Part shown: one piece after another, positions 26,864 to 35,216 of the stretch
How the letters are laid out: each line of letters begins with the position of its first letter
Position numbering within the stretch: the stretch's first letter is position 1
Origin: Herbaspirillum sp. AP02
GTDB taxonomy: Bacteria > Pseudomonadota > Gammaproteobacteria > Burkholderiales > Burkholderiaceae_D
Direction of reading: 5' to 3'
DNA length: 64,000 nucleotides
Assembly: GCF_015767275.1 (NCBI RefSeq)
Contig: NZ_JADWMY010000001.1
Span: 62,001-126,000 of the forward strand
Translations under genes and position numbers: made by a program
The notes under the pieces: generated by a model
Told to the model about the DNA's origin: nothing
Seen by the model: only the letters and a program-made list of their open reading frames with translations
Database searches by the model: none

Positions 26864-27862
26864 ATGAAAACCGCCGTCTACAGCGCCCGCCGCTATGACC
26901 AGACCCTGCTCCTGCGCGCCAATGCCCAGTCCGGTGCCGGCCACGAACTGGTCTTCCTGCAGGATCGGCTCGACAGCGATACGGCACAACTATGCGCCGG
27001 CTGCGAGGCGGTGGCAGCCTTCGTCAACGACGATCTCGGCGCGCCCGTGCTGGAGCGCCTGGCGGCACAGGGCGTGCGCTTCGTGACCACTCGTTCCACT
27101 GGCTTCAACCACATCGATATCCAGGCGGCTGGCCGGCTCGGCATCACGGTGGCGCGGGTGGCGGACTATTCACCGTATTCGGTGGCCGAGTTTGCGGTCG
27201 GCTTGCTGCTGGCGGTCAACCGCAAGATCGCCCGCGCCAGCATGCGCACGCGCGAGGGCAATTTCGAACTGGATGGCTTGATGGGCTTCGACCTGCATGG
27301 CAAGACCGTGGGCGTGATCGGCACCGGCAAGATCGGTGCGCTGTTTGCCCGCATCATGGCGGGCTTCGGTTGTACCGTGCTGGGCAGCGACGTGCATCGC
27401 AATCCGGATTTCGAAGCGTTGGGAGGTCGTTACGTGGAACGCGAGGCCCTGTTCGCCGCCAGTGACGTGATCTCGTTGCATTGCCCGCTCACCGAGGCCA
27501 CACGCTACCTGGTCAATGCGCAGACGCTGGCGGCCACCAAGCCCGGCTGCATCCTGGTCAATACCAGCCGCGGCGCGCTGGTGGACACCGAGGCCGCCAT
27601 CGCCGCCCTCAAGAGCGGCCAATTGCGCGGCCTGGCCATCGATGTCTACGAGCAGGAGGCCAGCCTGTTCTTCCAGGACCTGTCCTCGACCATCATCACC
27701 GACGATGTAATCCAGCGCCTGGTGTCGTTTCCCAACGTGATCGTGACCGGTCATCAGGCCTTCTTCACCGAGGAAGCCATCGGCCAGATCATGCAGACCA
27801 CCATCGATAACCTGAGTGATTTCGCCGCCGGCGCCAGCCTGGGGGAGCGCCTGGTAGCCTGA
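26864..27862 (+). CDS. ldhA: Fermentative D-lactate dehydrogenase
   Basis: 332 residues, cytoplasmic NADH-dependent reduction of pyruvate to D-lactate. The NAD fold is marked by GKTVGVIGTGKIGALFARI. The catalytic arginine is in LVNTSRGALVDTEA, the glutamate in IDVYEQEASLFFQDLS and the histidine in VTGHQAFFTEEA. The last two segments are close to E. coli LdhA, which favours lactate over other 2-hydroxyacids. ATG 26864 follows GAAAGGTCTTC. Its stop abuts the stop of the convergent 118-residue gene with no spacer. Confidence 0.92.
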   Translation: MKTAVYSARRYDQTLLLRANAQSGAGHELVFLQDRLDSDTAQLCAGCEAVAAFVNDDLGAPVLERLAAQGVRFVTTRSTGFNHIDIQAAGRLGITVARVADYSPYSVAEFAVGLLLAVNRKIARASMRTREGNFELDGLMGFDLHGKTVGVIGTGKIGALFARIMAGFGCTVLGSDVHRNPDFEALGGRYVEREALFAASDVISLHCPLTEATRYLVNAQTLAATKPGCILVNTSRGALVDTEAAIAALKSGQLRGLAIDVYEQEASLFFQDLSSTIITDDVIQRLVSFPNVIVTGHQAFFTEEAIGQIMQTTIDNLSDFAAGASLGERLVA

Positions 27863-28219
27863 TCAGCCCGCCGCGCTGCGGGTATTGAACAGCGAACCCA
27901 ACTGCTCGCCGATGCGCGGACGCAGGTGCTCGCGCACGCGATGGATGATTTCCTCGGCGTCCGCCGTGCCATAGGTCTGGGCCAGTTGTCGATGCATGTC
28001 GAAGTGCAGGTAGAGCAGGCCGCGCAGGCTCTGGAAAGCAGTCGGGTGCGACTGTCCGCAGATCTGTTCATTGTTGTCCATGACCTGGTTGAGCACGCCG
28101 GGGTCGAACAGGCGCACCTGGCAGATCACGGCAAAGCGCACGATTTCCAGGTCCAGGGCTTCCAGCTCCTGGGTCAGCTCATCAGGGGTGTGGCGCTGGG
28201 CGCTGAGTTTTTCGGACAT
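27863..28219 (-). CDS. Unknown protein in the NO-detoxification unit
   Basis: 118 residues, not recognised. Soluble and helical, with two cysteines (AVICQVRLFD and NEQICGQSH) and a His-rich middle (LLYLHFDMHRQL). The GGAGG-rich ribosome binding site (CCTCCGAAAG region on the minus strand) supports the start at 28219. It follows hmp and the hemerythrin gene in the same direction but is separated by 211 bases and may have its own promoter. The context suggests a redox or NO-related role; nothing in the sequence proves it. Confidence 0.65.
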   Translation of the reverse strand: MSEKLSAQRHTPDELTQELEALDLEIVRFAVICQVRLFDPGVLNQVMDNNEQICGQSHPTAFQSLRGLLYLHFDMHRQLAQTYGTADAEEIIHRVREHLRPRIGEQLGSLFNTRSAAG

Positions 28220-28430
28220 GACGATCTTTCGGAGGAGGAGGGAGCCTCCAGCTTAGCATTTGTTGCGCCGCGAAAAATTGTCGAAGATCAATCCGGTCTT
28301 GATGGACAAGTCTCGTCAGTGGCATGTTGTACAAATTTACCCTGTAATGCGGGTATTTTTGTTGCGGGGCAGCGCGGCCTGCCAAGGCGCAGGATCGCCT
28401 CCCGTGCCGCCCCGCTGCGGGCAATGCGGC

Positions 28431-28838
28431 TTACGCCGCTTCCACCATGGGATAGAAGTCGCGGTTCTCGCGGCCGATGCGGTCGAACAGCAGCTTCAAT
28501 ACCCGGTTGGCGTCGGCACGGAACAGTTCGGGTTGTTCCGCGATGCGCTGGGCGTCGTTCCACTGGCGCGAGAACTGGCCGTACTGGGCCGAGATCTCCT
28601 GCATTTCCTCCTGATACTGCTTCGCCTTGGCGGCCAGCGTCGCCGACGCCTGCTGCAGGGCGGGGTAGAGATAGCGGTCTTCCACCGACAGGTGCAGCTT
28701 GATGACCGAGCTCATCGCGATCACTTCGCGGGCGATGGCGGCGGCCTGCTCGGCGATGCCTTGCGTGCACAGTGCCTTGAGTTGTTGTACGTGACCGATG
28801 ATGTCGGCGTGTTCGCGGCGGTATTTGTCCAGATTCAT
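28431..28838 (-). CDS. Hemerythrin domain protein
   Basis: 135 residues forming a four-helix hemerythrin/HHE-type bundle. Di-iron ligands fit: His in YRREHADIIGHV, His and Glu in IKLHLSVEDRYLYP, and Glu in RENRDFYP. A leading cysteine (LKALCTQG) is present. Such proteins bind O2 or NO or repair iron centres. It starts 53 bases after hmp in the same direction and is probably co-transcribed under the NorR/sigma-54 control seen upstream of hmp. Confidence 0.85.
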   Translation of the reverse strand: MNLDKYRREHADIIGHVQQLKALCTQGIAEQAAAIAREVIAMSSVIKLHLSVEDRYLYPALQQASATLAAKAKQYQEEMQEISAQYGQFSRQWNDAQRIAEQPELFRADANRVLKLLFDRIGRENRDFYPMVEAA

Positions 28839-28890
28839 AGTGTTTTGCTCATTGTTGATGGGGGGCCTGCACCTGTGCAGGCCCTGGGCT

Positions 28891-30084
28891 TTATTGCAGC
28901 GCGGCCGCCGGACCGAAGAATTCGTAACGCGCCTGCGTCGCCGGTACGCCCAGTTCGCCCAGCGCCTGCCTGATGGCCTTCATGAAGGGCTTGGGGCCGA
29001 CAAAGTAGGCATCGACGTCGCGCTCGGTCGGCAGCCACTGCTGCAACAGCGCGGCATCGATGAATCCGTGCGCATGCGGCGCCACATCGCCGGCACGCTG
29101 GTTCTCGTAGCAGAAGCGCACGTGCAGCTGGGGATGGCGGGCGGCCAGTTCTTCCAGCGCGCCACGGAAGGCGTGCACTCCCGCGTGACGGGCGGCATGG
29201 ATGAAATGCACCGGCCGGCCGCTGGGCAGGGCGGCGCTCAGCATGCTCATCATCGGCGTGATGCCGACACCGCCACTGATGAGCACCAGTGGCCTGGCGC
29301 TGGCCGTCAAGGTGAACTCGCCAGCCGGCGGGAACAGTTCCACTACCGACCCCACATGGATCTGGTCATGCAACTGGAGCGAGACCTTGCCGTTGGCTTC
29401 GCGCTTGACGCTGATGCGATATTGCGCCGGTTGCCCGTCCTGGCGCAGCGGGGCCGATAGCGAATACTGGCGACGTTGCTCCTCGCCATCGACCATCATG
29501 CGCAGGCCGATGTACTGGCCCGGCTCGAAGTCCAGCAGGCTGCCGCCATCCTGCGGCACCAAGTAGAAGGAAGTGATTTCCTCGCTCTCGGCCACCTTGC
29601 GTGTCACCACGAAATTGCGGCCACCGCGCCAGCCGCCTGGTGCCTCGGCCTTGCTGTCGTACTGCTGGCGCTCGGCACCGATGAGGATGTCGGCCAACTG
29701 GCCGTAGGCCGCGCCCCAGGCGTCGATGACGGCGTCGGTCGCAATCTCGGCCCCCAGCACCTCGCCAATGGCGCGCAGCAGGCAATCGCCCACCATGGGG
29801 TAGTGCTCGGGCATGACCTGCACGGCCACGTGCTTGTTGATGATCTGCGCGGCCAGGGGCCCCAGTTCTTCCAGGCGGTCGATGTGGCGGGCATACATCA
29901 GCACGCCATTGGCCAGCGCCCGCGGCTGGTCGCCGCTGGCCTGGTGGGTCCGGTTGAACAGGGGGCGCACTTGCGGATAGTCACGCATGAGCATCTGGTA
30001 GAAATGGGTGGTCAAGGCCTCGCCGCCGGATTCGAGCAGGGGAACGGTCGATTTGACGATGGCGAGTTGGGCTTCGGTCAGCAT
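28891..30084 (-). CDS. hmp: Flavohemoglobin, nitric oxide dioxygenase
   Basis: 397 residues converting NO and O2 to nitrate with NAD(P)H. Residues 1-140 are the globin (Tyr in THFYQMLM, proximal His in NKHVAVQVMPEHY). About 150-260 is the FAD domain (RQYSLSAPLRQDG). About 265-397 is the NAD domain (ISGGVGITPMMSML, then FVGPKPFMKAI). The start at 30084 fits MLTEAQLAIVKSTVPLL, the standard N-terminus; an extension to 30219 would run over the promoter. Divergent from norR, with a sigma-54-like promoter 59 bases upstream and three NorR-type sites beyond it. Confidence 0.95.
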   Translation of the reverse strand: MLTEAQLAIVKSTVPLLESGGEALTTHFYQMLMRDYPQVRPLFNRTHQASGDQPRALANGVLMYARHIDRLEELGPLAAQIINKHVAVQVMPEHYPMVGDCLLRAIGEVLGAEIATDAVIDAWGAAYGQLADILIGAERQQYDSKAEAPGGWRGGRNFVVTRKVAESEEITSFYLVPQDGGSLLDFEPGQYIGLRMMVDGEEQRRQYSLSAPLRQDGQPAQYRISVKREANGKVSLQLHDQIHVGSVVELFPPAGEFTLTASARPLVLISGGVGITPMMSMLSAALPSGRPVHFIHAARHAGVHAFRGALEELAARHPQLHVRFCYENQRAGDVAPHAHGFIDAALLQQWLPTERDVDAYFVGPKPFMKAIRQALGELGVPATQARYEFFGPAAALQ

Positions 30085-30142
30085 GTTGGGCCTTTCAGTG
30101 GTGGAGTGGAGGAGCCGGATCACCGGTCTGCCCTGATGTATT

Positions 30143-30157
30143 ACAAAAGCCGTGCCA
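30143..30157 (-). promoter_or_regulatory. Sigma-54-like promoter of hmp
   Basis: On the minus strand TGGCACGGCTTTTGT matches TGGCACG-N4-TTGC except for the last base (T for C of the -12 GC). The -24 half is perfect. It lies 59 bases before the hmp start, with the NorR sites 43-100 bases further upstream, the expected enhancer distance. Confidence 0.65.
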
Positions 30158-30199
30158 CCATCCTGTCCTAATAAAATCAATGACTTAGGAAATATTCGT

Positions 30200-30256
30200 G
30201 TGATTTTTACCTGTGTCATAATGACTTTAATTCACTTTATTGGTAGTCAATATGAC
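30200..30256. promoter_or_regulatory. Three NorR-type enhancer sites
   Basis: GT-N7-AC motifs at 30200-30210 (GTGATTTTTAC), 30215-30225 (GTCATAATGAC) and 30246-30256 (GTCAATATGAC). The last two are perfect GTCA-N3-TGAC palindromes; the third overlaps the norR start codon and could allow autoregulation. E. coli norVW also uses three GT-N7-AC sites. Confidence 0.7.
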
Positions 30257-31853
30257 TTCTAAGGCCTTGCTGGATGCCCTGTTGCCGCTGGTGGCCGACC
30301 TCTCCCGTGAGATCGATGACAGGGAGCGCTACCGGCGCCTGCTGCAGACCTTGCGCACGCTCTTTCCCTGCGACGCGGCCGCGCTGCTGCGGCTGGAGGG
30401 CGAGGTGCTGGTGCCGCTGGCCATCGACGGTCTTTCTGGCGACACCCTCGGGCGGCGCTTCCGGGTGGCGGATCACCCGCGCTTCGGCGTGCTGCTGGCC
30501 AATGTGGCGCCCACGCGCTTCCCGGCCGATTCCAGCTTGCCCGACCCCTATGATGGTCTGGTCGACGGACTCAACGACGCCCATTCCGGCCAACTGGAAG
30601 TGCACGATTGCATGGGCTGCGCGCTGACCGTCAACGGCCGTCCGTGGGGACTGGTGACGCTGGATGCGTTGGGAGCAGGGCGCTTTGACAGGGTCGACAT
30701 GGCCTCGCTGCAGGCGTTTGCTGCGCTGGCGGCGGCCACCGTGAACGTGGCCGAGCGTATCAATGACCTGTCGCAAGCCGGGGAGCAGGCGCGCCAGCGG
30801 GCGGAAGCCTATCGACTGGGGCTGGAGGAAAGCCAGGGCAAGCGCGAGCTGATCGGCCAGAGTCCGGCCCAGCGCCAGCTGATGGAAGAGATACGCATGG
30901 CCGCGCCCAGTGACATGACGGTGCTGGTCAGCGGCGAAACCGGTACCGGCAAGGAGCTGGTGGCACATGCCCTGCATGCCGCCTCGCCTCGCGCCCACAA
31001 GCCCATGATCAGCCTGAACTGCGCCGCCTTGCCCGATACCCTGGTGGAGAGCGAACTGTTCGGCCACGTGCGTGGCGCCTTCTCGGGTGCAGTGGCCGAC
31101 CGGCGCGGCAAGTTCGAGATGGCCGATGGTGGCACCCTGTTCCTCGACGAGGTCGGCGAATTGCCGCTGCTGGTACAGGCCAAGCTGCTGCGGGTCCTGC
31201 AGAGCGGGCAGTTGCAGCGGGTGGGGTCGGACCGTGAACATCGGGTGGATGTGCGCCTGATCGCCGCCACCAATCGCGATCTGGCCGAGGAGGTCAAGCG
31301 CGGTAATTTCCGGGCCGATTTCTATCACCGCCTGTCGGTTTTCCCGATCCGCGTGCCGCCGCTGCGCGAGCGCGGGCGCGATGTGCTGCTGCTGGCGGGT
31401 TATTTTCTGGAGCAGAACCGGGCGCGGCTGGGCTTGACCAGCCTGCGACTGTCACCCGATGCCCAGCGCGCCCTGCTGGACTATCCCTGGCCGGGCAACA
31501 TCCGGGAGCTGGAACATCTGGTCGGCCGCAGCGCCTTGCGCGCCCTGGCAGCACAGCCGCAGCGTCCGTCCATCCTCACGCTGGACGCCGAATCGCTGGA
31601 CCTGCGCACGCCGCTGGCGCTCGCAACCGATGCAAGCGCGGCAATGGGGAATGCTGTCACCGGAGTCAATCCGACCGGCGCCACGTCGGAGCTGCTTTCT
31701 TTGCCACTGCGCGACGCGGTGGAGCGCTACGAGCGCGAGCTGGTCGGTGCGAGCCTGGAGCGACACCAGGGCAACCTGGCCGCTGCGGCACGCGAGCTGG
31801 GACTGGACCGGGCCAACCTGAGCCGACTGGCCCGGAGACTGGGTCTGCGTTGA
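30252..31853 (+). CDS. norR: Nitric-oxide-responsive sigma-54 activator NorR
   Basis: 533 residues. The N-terminal GAF domain (about 20-180) has the HDCMGC stretch supplying His/Cys near the NO-sensing iron. The central AAA+ domain (about 190-430) has Walker A GETGTGKE, Walker [14 protein letters not shown] and sensor [10 protein letters not shown]. The C-terminal Fis-type HTH is [20 protein letters not shown]. The sigma-54 contact loop reads GAFSGA, not GAFTGA. ATG 30252 was chosen over TTG 30240 because it starts [12 protein letters not shown]. Divergent from hmp; it should activate hmp with NO present. No clear terminator was found downstream. Confidence 0.93.
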   Translation: MTSKALLDALLPLVADLSREIDDRERYRRLLQTLRTLFPCDAAALLRLEGEVLVPLAIDGLSGDTLGRRFRVADHPRFGVLLANVAPTRFPADSSLPDPYDGLVDGLNDAHSGQLEVHDCMGCALTVNGRPWGLVTLDALGAGRFDRVDMASLQAFAALAAATVNVAERINDLSQAGEQARQRAEAYRLGLEESQGKRELIGQSPAQRQLMEEIRMAAPSDMTVLVSGETGTGKELVAHALHAASPRAHKPMISLNCAALPDTLVESELFGHVRGAFSGAVADRRGKFEMADGGTLFLDEVGELPLLVQAKLLRVLQSGQLQRVGSDREHRVDVRLIAATNRDLAEEVKRGNFRADFYHRLSVFPIRVPPLRERGRDVLLLAGYFLEQNRARLGLTSLRLSPDAQRALLDYPWPGNIRELEHLVGRSALRALAAQPQRPSILTLDAESLDLRTPLALATDASAAMGNAVTGVNPTGATSELLSLPLRDAVERYERELVGASLERHQGNLAAAARELGLDRANLSRLARRLGLR

Positions 31854-31926
31854 TGGGTTCAGCAATAGAGGAACAGGCCCTGGTGCAGGGCGCCTGACAG
31901 CGCAGGCACAGCAGTCGGCAAGCCCC

Positions 31927-31975
31927 AAAAAAATCGGCCAGTGCTCGCCGGGTAAACACCCGTGAGCACTGGCCG
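31927..31975 (-). terminator. Intrinsic terminator of the 60-residue gene
   Basis: Twelve-bp stem (31935-31946 with 31964-31975), extended by an inner CGGGT/ACCCG stem, preceded on the plus strand by seven A, so it ends in seven T on the minus strand. It lies 29 bases beyond the stop at 32004. Confidence 0.88.
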
Positions 31976-32003
31976 CGGCATCTTACCAACTACGCCGGGA
32001 AGT

Positions 32004-32186
32004 TCAGGCTTGTGGCCGTTCGCTGTCCAGTTCCGCCAGTTGCCCGCGAATGCGGAGGGCGGTCAGGTGGCGGGCGGCGGCGGCATCGTCGTTGACGTGT
32101 TGCAGGTCTTCCGGCGGTGCGCTGATCGCTTTGACAGGAGCCCCTTGCTGCGGGCTGCCTGGAATGCCAGGGTTGAGTTGCGACAT
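32004..32186 (-). CDS. Small Pro/Ala-rich hypothetical protein
   Basis: 60 residues, no known domain and no signal peptide. The N-terminal half is disordered-looking (NPGIPGSPQQGAPV), followed by a charged helix (DDAAAARHLTALRIRGQLAEL). Support for translation: TTGGAGAACATC directly before the ATG and a strong dedicated terminator downstream. A long in-frame upstream extension exists but lacks coding character. Isolated gene between norR and dodecin. Confidence 0.6.
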   Translation of the reverse strand: MSQLNPGIPGSPQQGAPVKAISAPPEDLQHVNDDAAAARHLTALRIRGQLAELDSERPQA

Positions 32187-32621
32187 GATGTTCTCCAAGG
32201 GATGAAAATCTTGTGCAGACCCGCGGCCGGCAAGGCCGGCGGGCAGGGCTGCCAAATCCTGTCCGCATGGGGCCAGCGAGGAAACATCGCGGCGGATAGG
32301 TGAACGTTTTGGCAAGCCAGATGAATGCATATTAGCCGGTTTAGCTGCGCTGCAACAGGTGTTCGGGGACCTAAATTTTTGTAGGAAGTCGAGAAATGTT
32401 GGGGTGAGGCAAGGATAACCACCTGTCATTCCCTTCAAATTTGCTGCGCAGCAATGCAAGGCGGATTGCGGGGCGTCGATGCATCGGCCCCCTTTGGTAC
32501 TCGAGTCCGCCCATCCTTGCGCATCGATTCCTACGCCAACTGCTGGCATTGGCCGATGTCGGTTGCCGGTACGAGCGGCTAGCCTTGCTGAATCGTCCAC
32601 CCCCTCATGCAAGGAGTCCCA
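32187..32621. other. Intergenic stretch between the 60-residue gene and dodecin
   Basis: 435 bases. On the minus strand TTGCAG, 18 bases, TATGCA near 32330-32360 is a plausible promoter for the small gene. The dodecin side shows only a ribosome binding site (CAAGGAGTCCC). Open frames here have no coding character; nothing else was seen. Confidence 0.4.
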
Positions 32622-32849
32622 ATGAACGAGCGCAAGCACGACAATTCCAACACCTACAAGATCATCGAAGTCGTGGGCAGTTCGCCCAACAGCAGCGACG
32701 AGGCCATCCGCAACGCCCTGGCCGACGTGGTCAAGACCGTCAAGCACGTGGACTGGTTCGAGGTCACCCAATGCCGTGGCCATGTCGAGAATGGCAGCAT
32801 CGGCCATTTCCAGGTCGGTCTGAAGGTCGGCTTCCGGGTCGAGGCCTGA
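32622..32849 (+). CDS. Dodecin
   Basis: 75 residues, a small dodecameric flavin-storage protein. The family pattern is complete: YKIIEVVGSSPNSSDEAIRNAL, the conserved tryptophan in HVDWFEVTQCRGHVENG that stacks on flavin, and FQVGLKVGFRVE at the end. ATG 32622 follows CAAGGAGTCCCA. Monocistronic, with no link to its neighbours evident. Confidence 0.93.
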   Translation: MNERKHDNSNTYKIIEVVGSSPNSSDEAIRNALADVVKTVKHVDWFEVTQCRGHVENGSIGHFQVGLKVGFRVEA

Positions 32850-33441
32850 TCCAGCCAGCGCGCCGTGGACTGCACGGCAGAGCTTGGGCGGCCCTTCCCA
32901 CGGATGAGGGATACAGGGCTGCCATCGGGCTGGTCCCCCTATAGCGAGGTTCAATTGGCGGCGTTCGACCGCCTTTGGCTAAAGTGATGGTTCAACATCT
33001 TGCGCAGCGGCGAAAGGCGCCACGGCATCCGCGCCAGCACCGCCACCTGAATCGCTGGAACTGCGCCACCTTCATCGTCATTTCGTCTTCCTGCGGCCTG
33101 AGCTTCGTGACCCGCCCGGTTGTTGCGTTTTCGTGCAGTGCGGTAGCAGGCCTCGTCCACCATACGGATTTGCGCCCTGCGTGCCGCTCCGGTTTTTTCG
33201 CCGCGCTGCAACAGTAGGATTCATCCTACGCCATCTCACGCCGCTGTCCGATAGTGAGCGCTGATCCTGATCCGTATAACGTAATCATCGGCGCTCAAAA
33301 GTTTGTCCAGGCCAACACAACAACAAGGACATGTCTTCGCCCGGCCACCGGATCAAGCCCGGCCGCGGCGCAGAGGTAATGCGATGCGACGAGCCAAGGG
33401 TGCTTTCCATCTCAGGTGCTTTCACACATTAGGGGTCCATC
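32850..33441. other. Long non-coding region before glgA
   Basis: 592 bases. Short open frames on both strands lack ribosome binding sites and coding bias. A perfect hairpin GTAGGA-TTCA-TCCTAC lies at 33214-33229. TATAAC at 33275-33280 could be the glgA -10 inside an imperfect inverted repeat (GAGCGC at 33256, GCGCTC at 33291). This would give a leader of about 150 bases for glgA. Confidence 0.4.
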
Positions 33442-35061
33442 TTGCAAGCTCGAGTTCTGTTAGTCAGCTCGGAGGCCGTGCCGCTCGCCAAGACCGGTGG
33501 CCTGGCCGACGTCATCACCGCCCTGGCGGTAGCGCTGCGCAAAGTCGGCATCGACGCCAGCATCCTCATGCCCGCCTATCCGGAGGCGGTGCGCAACCTC
33601 GGTGAGACAGTACAGATCGGTCTCAAGCACGGTTTGCCCGGCGGCGCTGGGCGGCTGCTGCGCGGTACCGTCCCCGGCACCGACGTGCCGGCGCTGCTGC
33701 TGGATACGGCGCGTTTCCGCCAGCGCGGTGCCAATCCCTATCTCGATGCCGATGGCCTGGAGTTCAGCGACAACGCGCTGTGCTTCGCCGATCTGTCGCA
33801 CGCCGCCGTGGCCATCTGCGCCGGCGAGACCAGCCTGCCGGCACCGCACGTGGTGCACGCCAATGACTGGCACGCCGGCCTGATTCCCTGCCTGCTGAAG
33901 CTGCGCGGGCTGGATCATATCGGCACCATGCTGACCATCCACAACCTGGCCTTCCAGGGCAATTTCGCGCTGGCCTCGGCCGAGCAGATCGGCATCCCGC
34001 AACACCTGCTGACCGGCGATGGCGTCGAATACTGGGGCAAGCTGTCCTTCCTCAAGGCCGGTATCCGCTTCTCCGACTGCGTCTCCACCGTCAGCCGCAA
34101 CTACGCTGAAGAAATCATGACCCCGCGCTTCGGCTGCGGCATGGACGGCATCCTGTCCTTCCGCAAGCTGGACCTGCGTGCCATCCCCAATGCCATCGAC
34201 GCCGAACTGTGGAATCCGGCCAACGATCCGCTGATCGCCCGCCATTTCAGCATCGGCAACATGAAGGGCAAGTCCGCCTGCAAGCGCGACCTGCAAAAGC
34301 TGTTCGGCCTGCCGGTGGATCCCTTTGCGCCCGTGATGGGCCTGGGTAGCCGCATTTCGCACCAGAAGATGGCCGATGTCGTCATCGAGGCACTGCCGGG
34401 CATCCTGCAACGTCATCCACGCCTGCAGGTGGTGGTCCTGGGCTGCGGCGACCATGACTACGAAGACGCCTTCCTGGCACTGACCCGCCAATATCCGGGC
34501 CGCATCGCCGTGCATATCGGTTACGACGAACGCCGCGCCCACGCGCTGCATGCCGGCAGCGACATGCTGTTGCACCCGACCCGCTTCGAACCCTTCGGCC
34601 TGACCCCGTTGTACGCCATGCGCTATGGCGCCATCCCCATCGGCTCTCGCGTGGGTGGTCTGGTCGATACCGTCTGCGATGCCGATCTCGATCCGCAACG
34701 CGCCACCGGTGTGCTGTTCGAAGGCGAGACCGTCGAAGACATGCAGCATGCCGTCGCACGCGCCTTTGCGCTCTACAGCGACAACGAGCGCTGGCAGACC
34801 ATCCAGCGCAACGCCATGAGCATCGATTGCGACTGGGCCGGCCCCACGCGTGCCTACATCGACGCCTATGCCCACGTGGCGGACATGGCCGTGCGGCCGC
34901 TGTTTGCCCCGCGTCCCTTGCCCGTGGAGCGGCCGGCCGCACAGGTTGCCCACGTCGCTGCTGCCCATGAGCGGGTCGCCGGCATCGTCAGCCCCGCGGC
35001 GGCGATCGCGGCGGCGCTGGCGGGTGTGGTCGCCGGGCCGTCGGCCGTGGCCGCTGCCTGA
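33442..35061 (+). CDS. glgA: Glycogen synthase (ADP-glucose)
   Basis: 539 residues. GT5 enzyme that extends alpha-1,4-glucan from ADP-glucose. The N-terminal donor motif KTGGLADV starts at residue 17; HANDWHAGL, then the C-terminal RFEPFGLTPLYAMRYGAIPI, complete the GT-B fold. The start is TTG at 33442 with AGGGGT upstream, placing the KTGGL motif at its usual distance. The last 50-55 residues, an Ala/Val/Pro-rich tail, go beyond the roughly 480-residue family length and have no counterpart I recognise. First gene of a six-gene glucan/trehalose block. Confidence 0.92.
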   Translation: MQARVLLVSSEAVPLAKTGGLADVITALAVALRKVGIDASILMPAYPEAVRNLGETVQIGLKHGLPGGAGRLLRGTVPGTDVPALLLDTARFRQRGANPYLDADGLEFSDNALCFADLSHAAVAICAGETSLPAPHVVHANDWHAGLIPCLLKLRGLDHIGTMLTIHNLAFQGNFALASAEQIGIPQHLLTGDGVEYWGKLSFLKAGIRFSDCVSTVSRNYAEEIMTPRFGCGMDGILSFRKLDLRAIPNAIDAELWNPANDPLIARHFSIGNMKGKSACKRDLQKLFGLPVDPFAPVMGLGSRISHQKMADVVIEALPGILQRHPRLQVVVLGCGDHDYEDAFLALTRQYPGRIAVHIGYDERRAHALHAGSDMLLHPTRFEPFGLTPLYAMRYGAIPIGSRVGGLVDTVCDADLDPQRATGVLFEGETVEDMQHAVARAFALYSDNERWQTIQRNAMSIDCDWAGPTRAYIDAYAHVADMAVRPLFAPRPLPVERPAAQVAHVAAAHERVAGIVSPAAAIAAALAGVVAGPSAVAAA

Positions 35062-35216
35062 TCCCGCAGCCGGCGGTAGCGGTCTTTCCTTTCTGGCCCG
35101 ACCGCGTCCGGCATGGACGCGGCAGGGGCGGTGTTTGCCGGCGCGCCGCCACGCGGTAAGCCGGCGCCTGATTATCGATGTTTCGATCAACCCAGATAAC
35201 AACAACAGGAGTGTGC

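Noticed and set aside
28287..28303. Possible FNR box ATCAA-N7-TTGAT
   Set aside because: The half-sites are in the reverse order and spacing is wrong for TTGAT-N4-ATCAA; kept only as an inverted repeat.
30240..30251. TTG start for norR at 30240
   Set aside because: It would put four extra residues and part of the NorR site into the protein; the ATG at 30252 gives the normal N-terminus.
32951..33211. 86-codon frame upstream of glgA on the minus strand, and an overlapping plus-strand frame
   Set aside because: No ribosome binding site, no coding bias and no recognisable motif.
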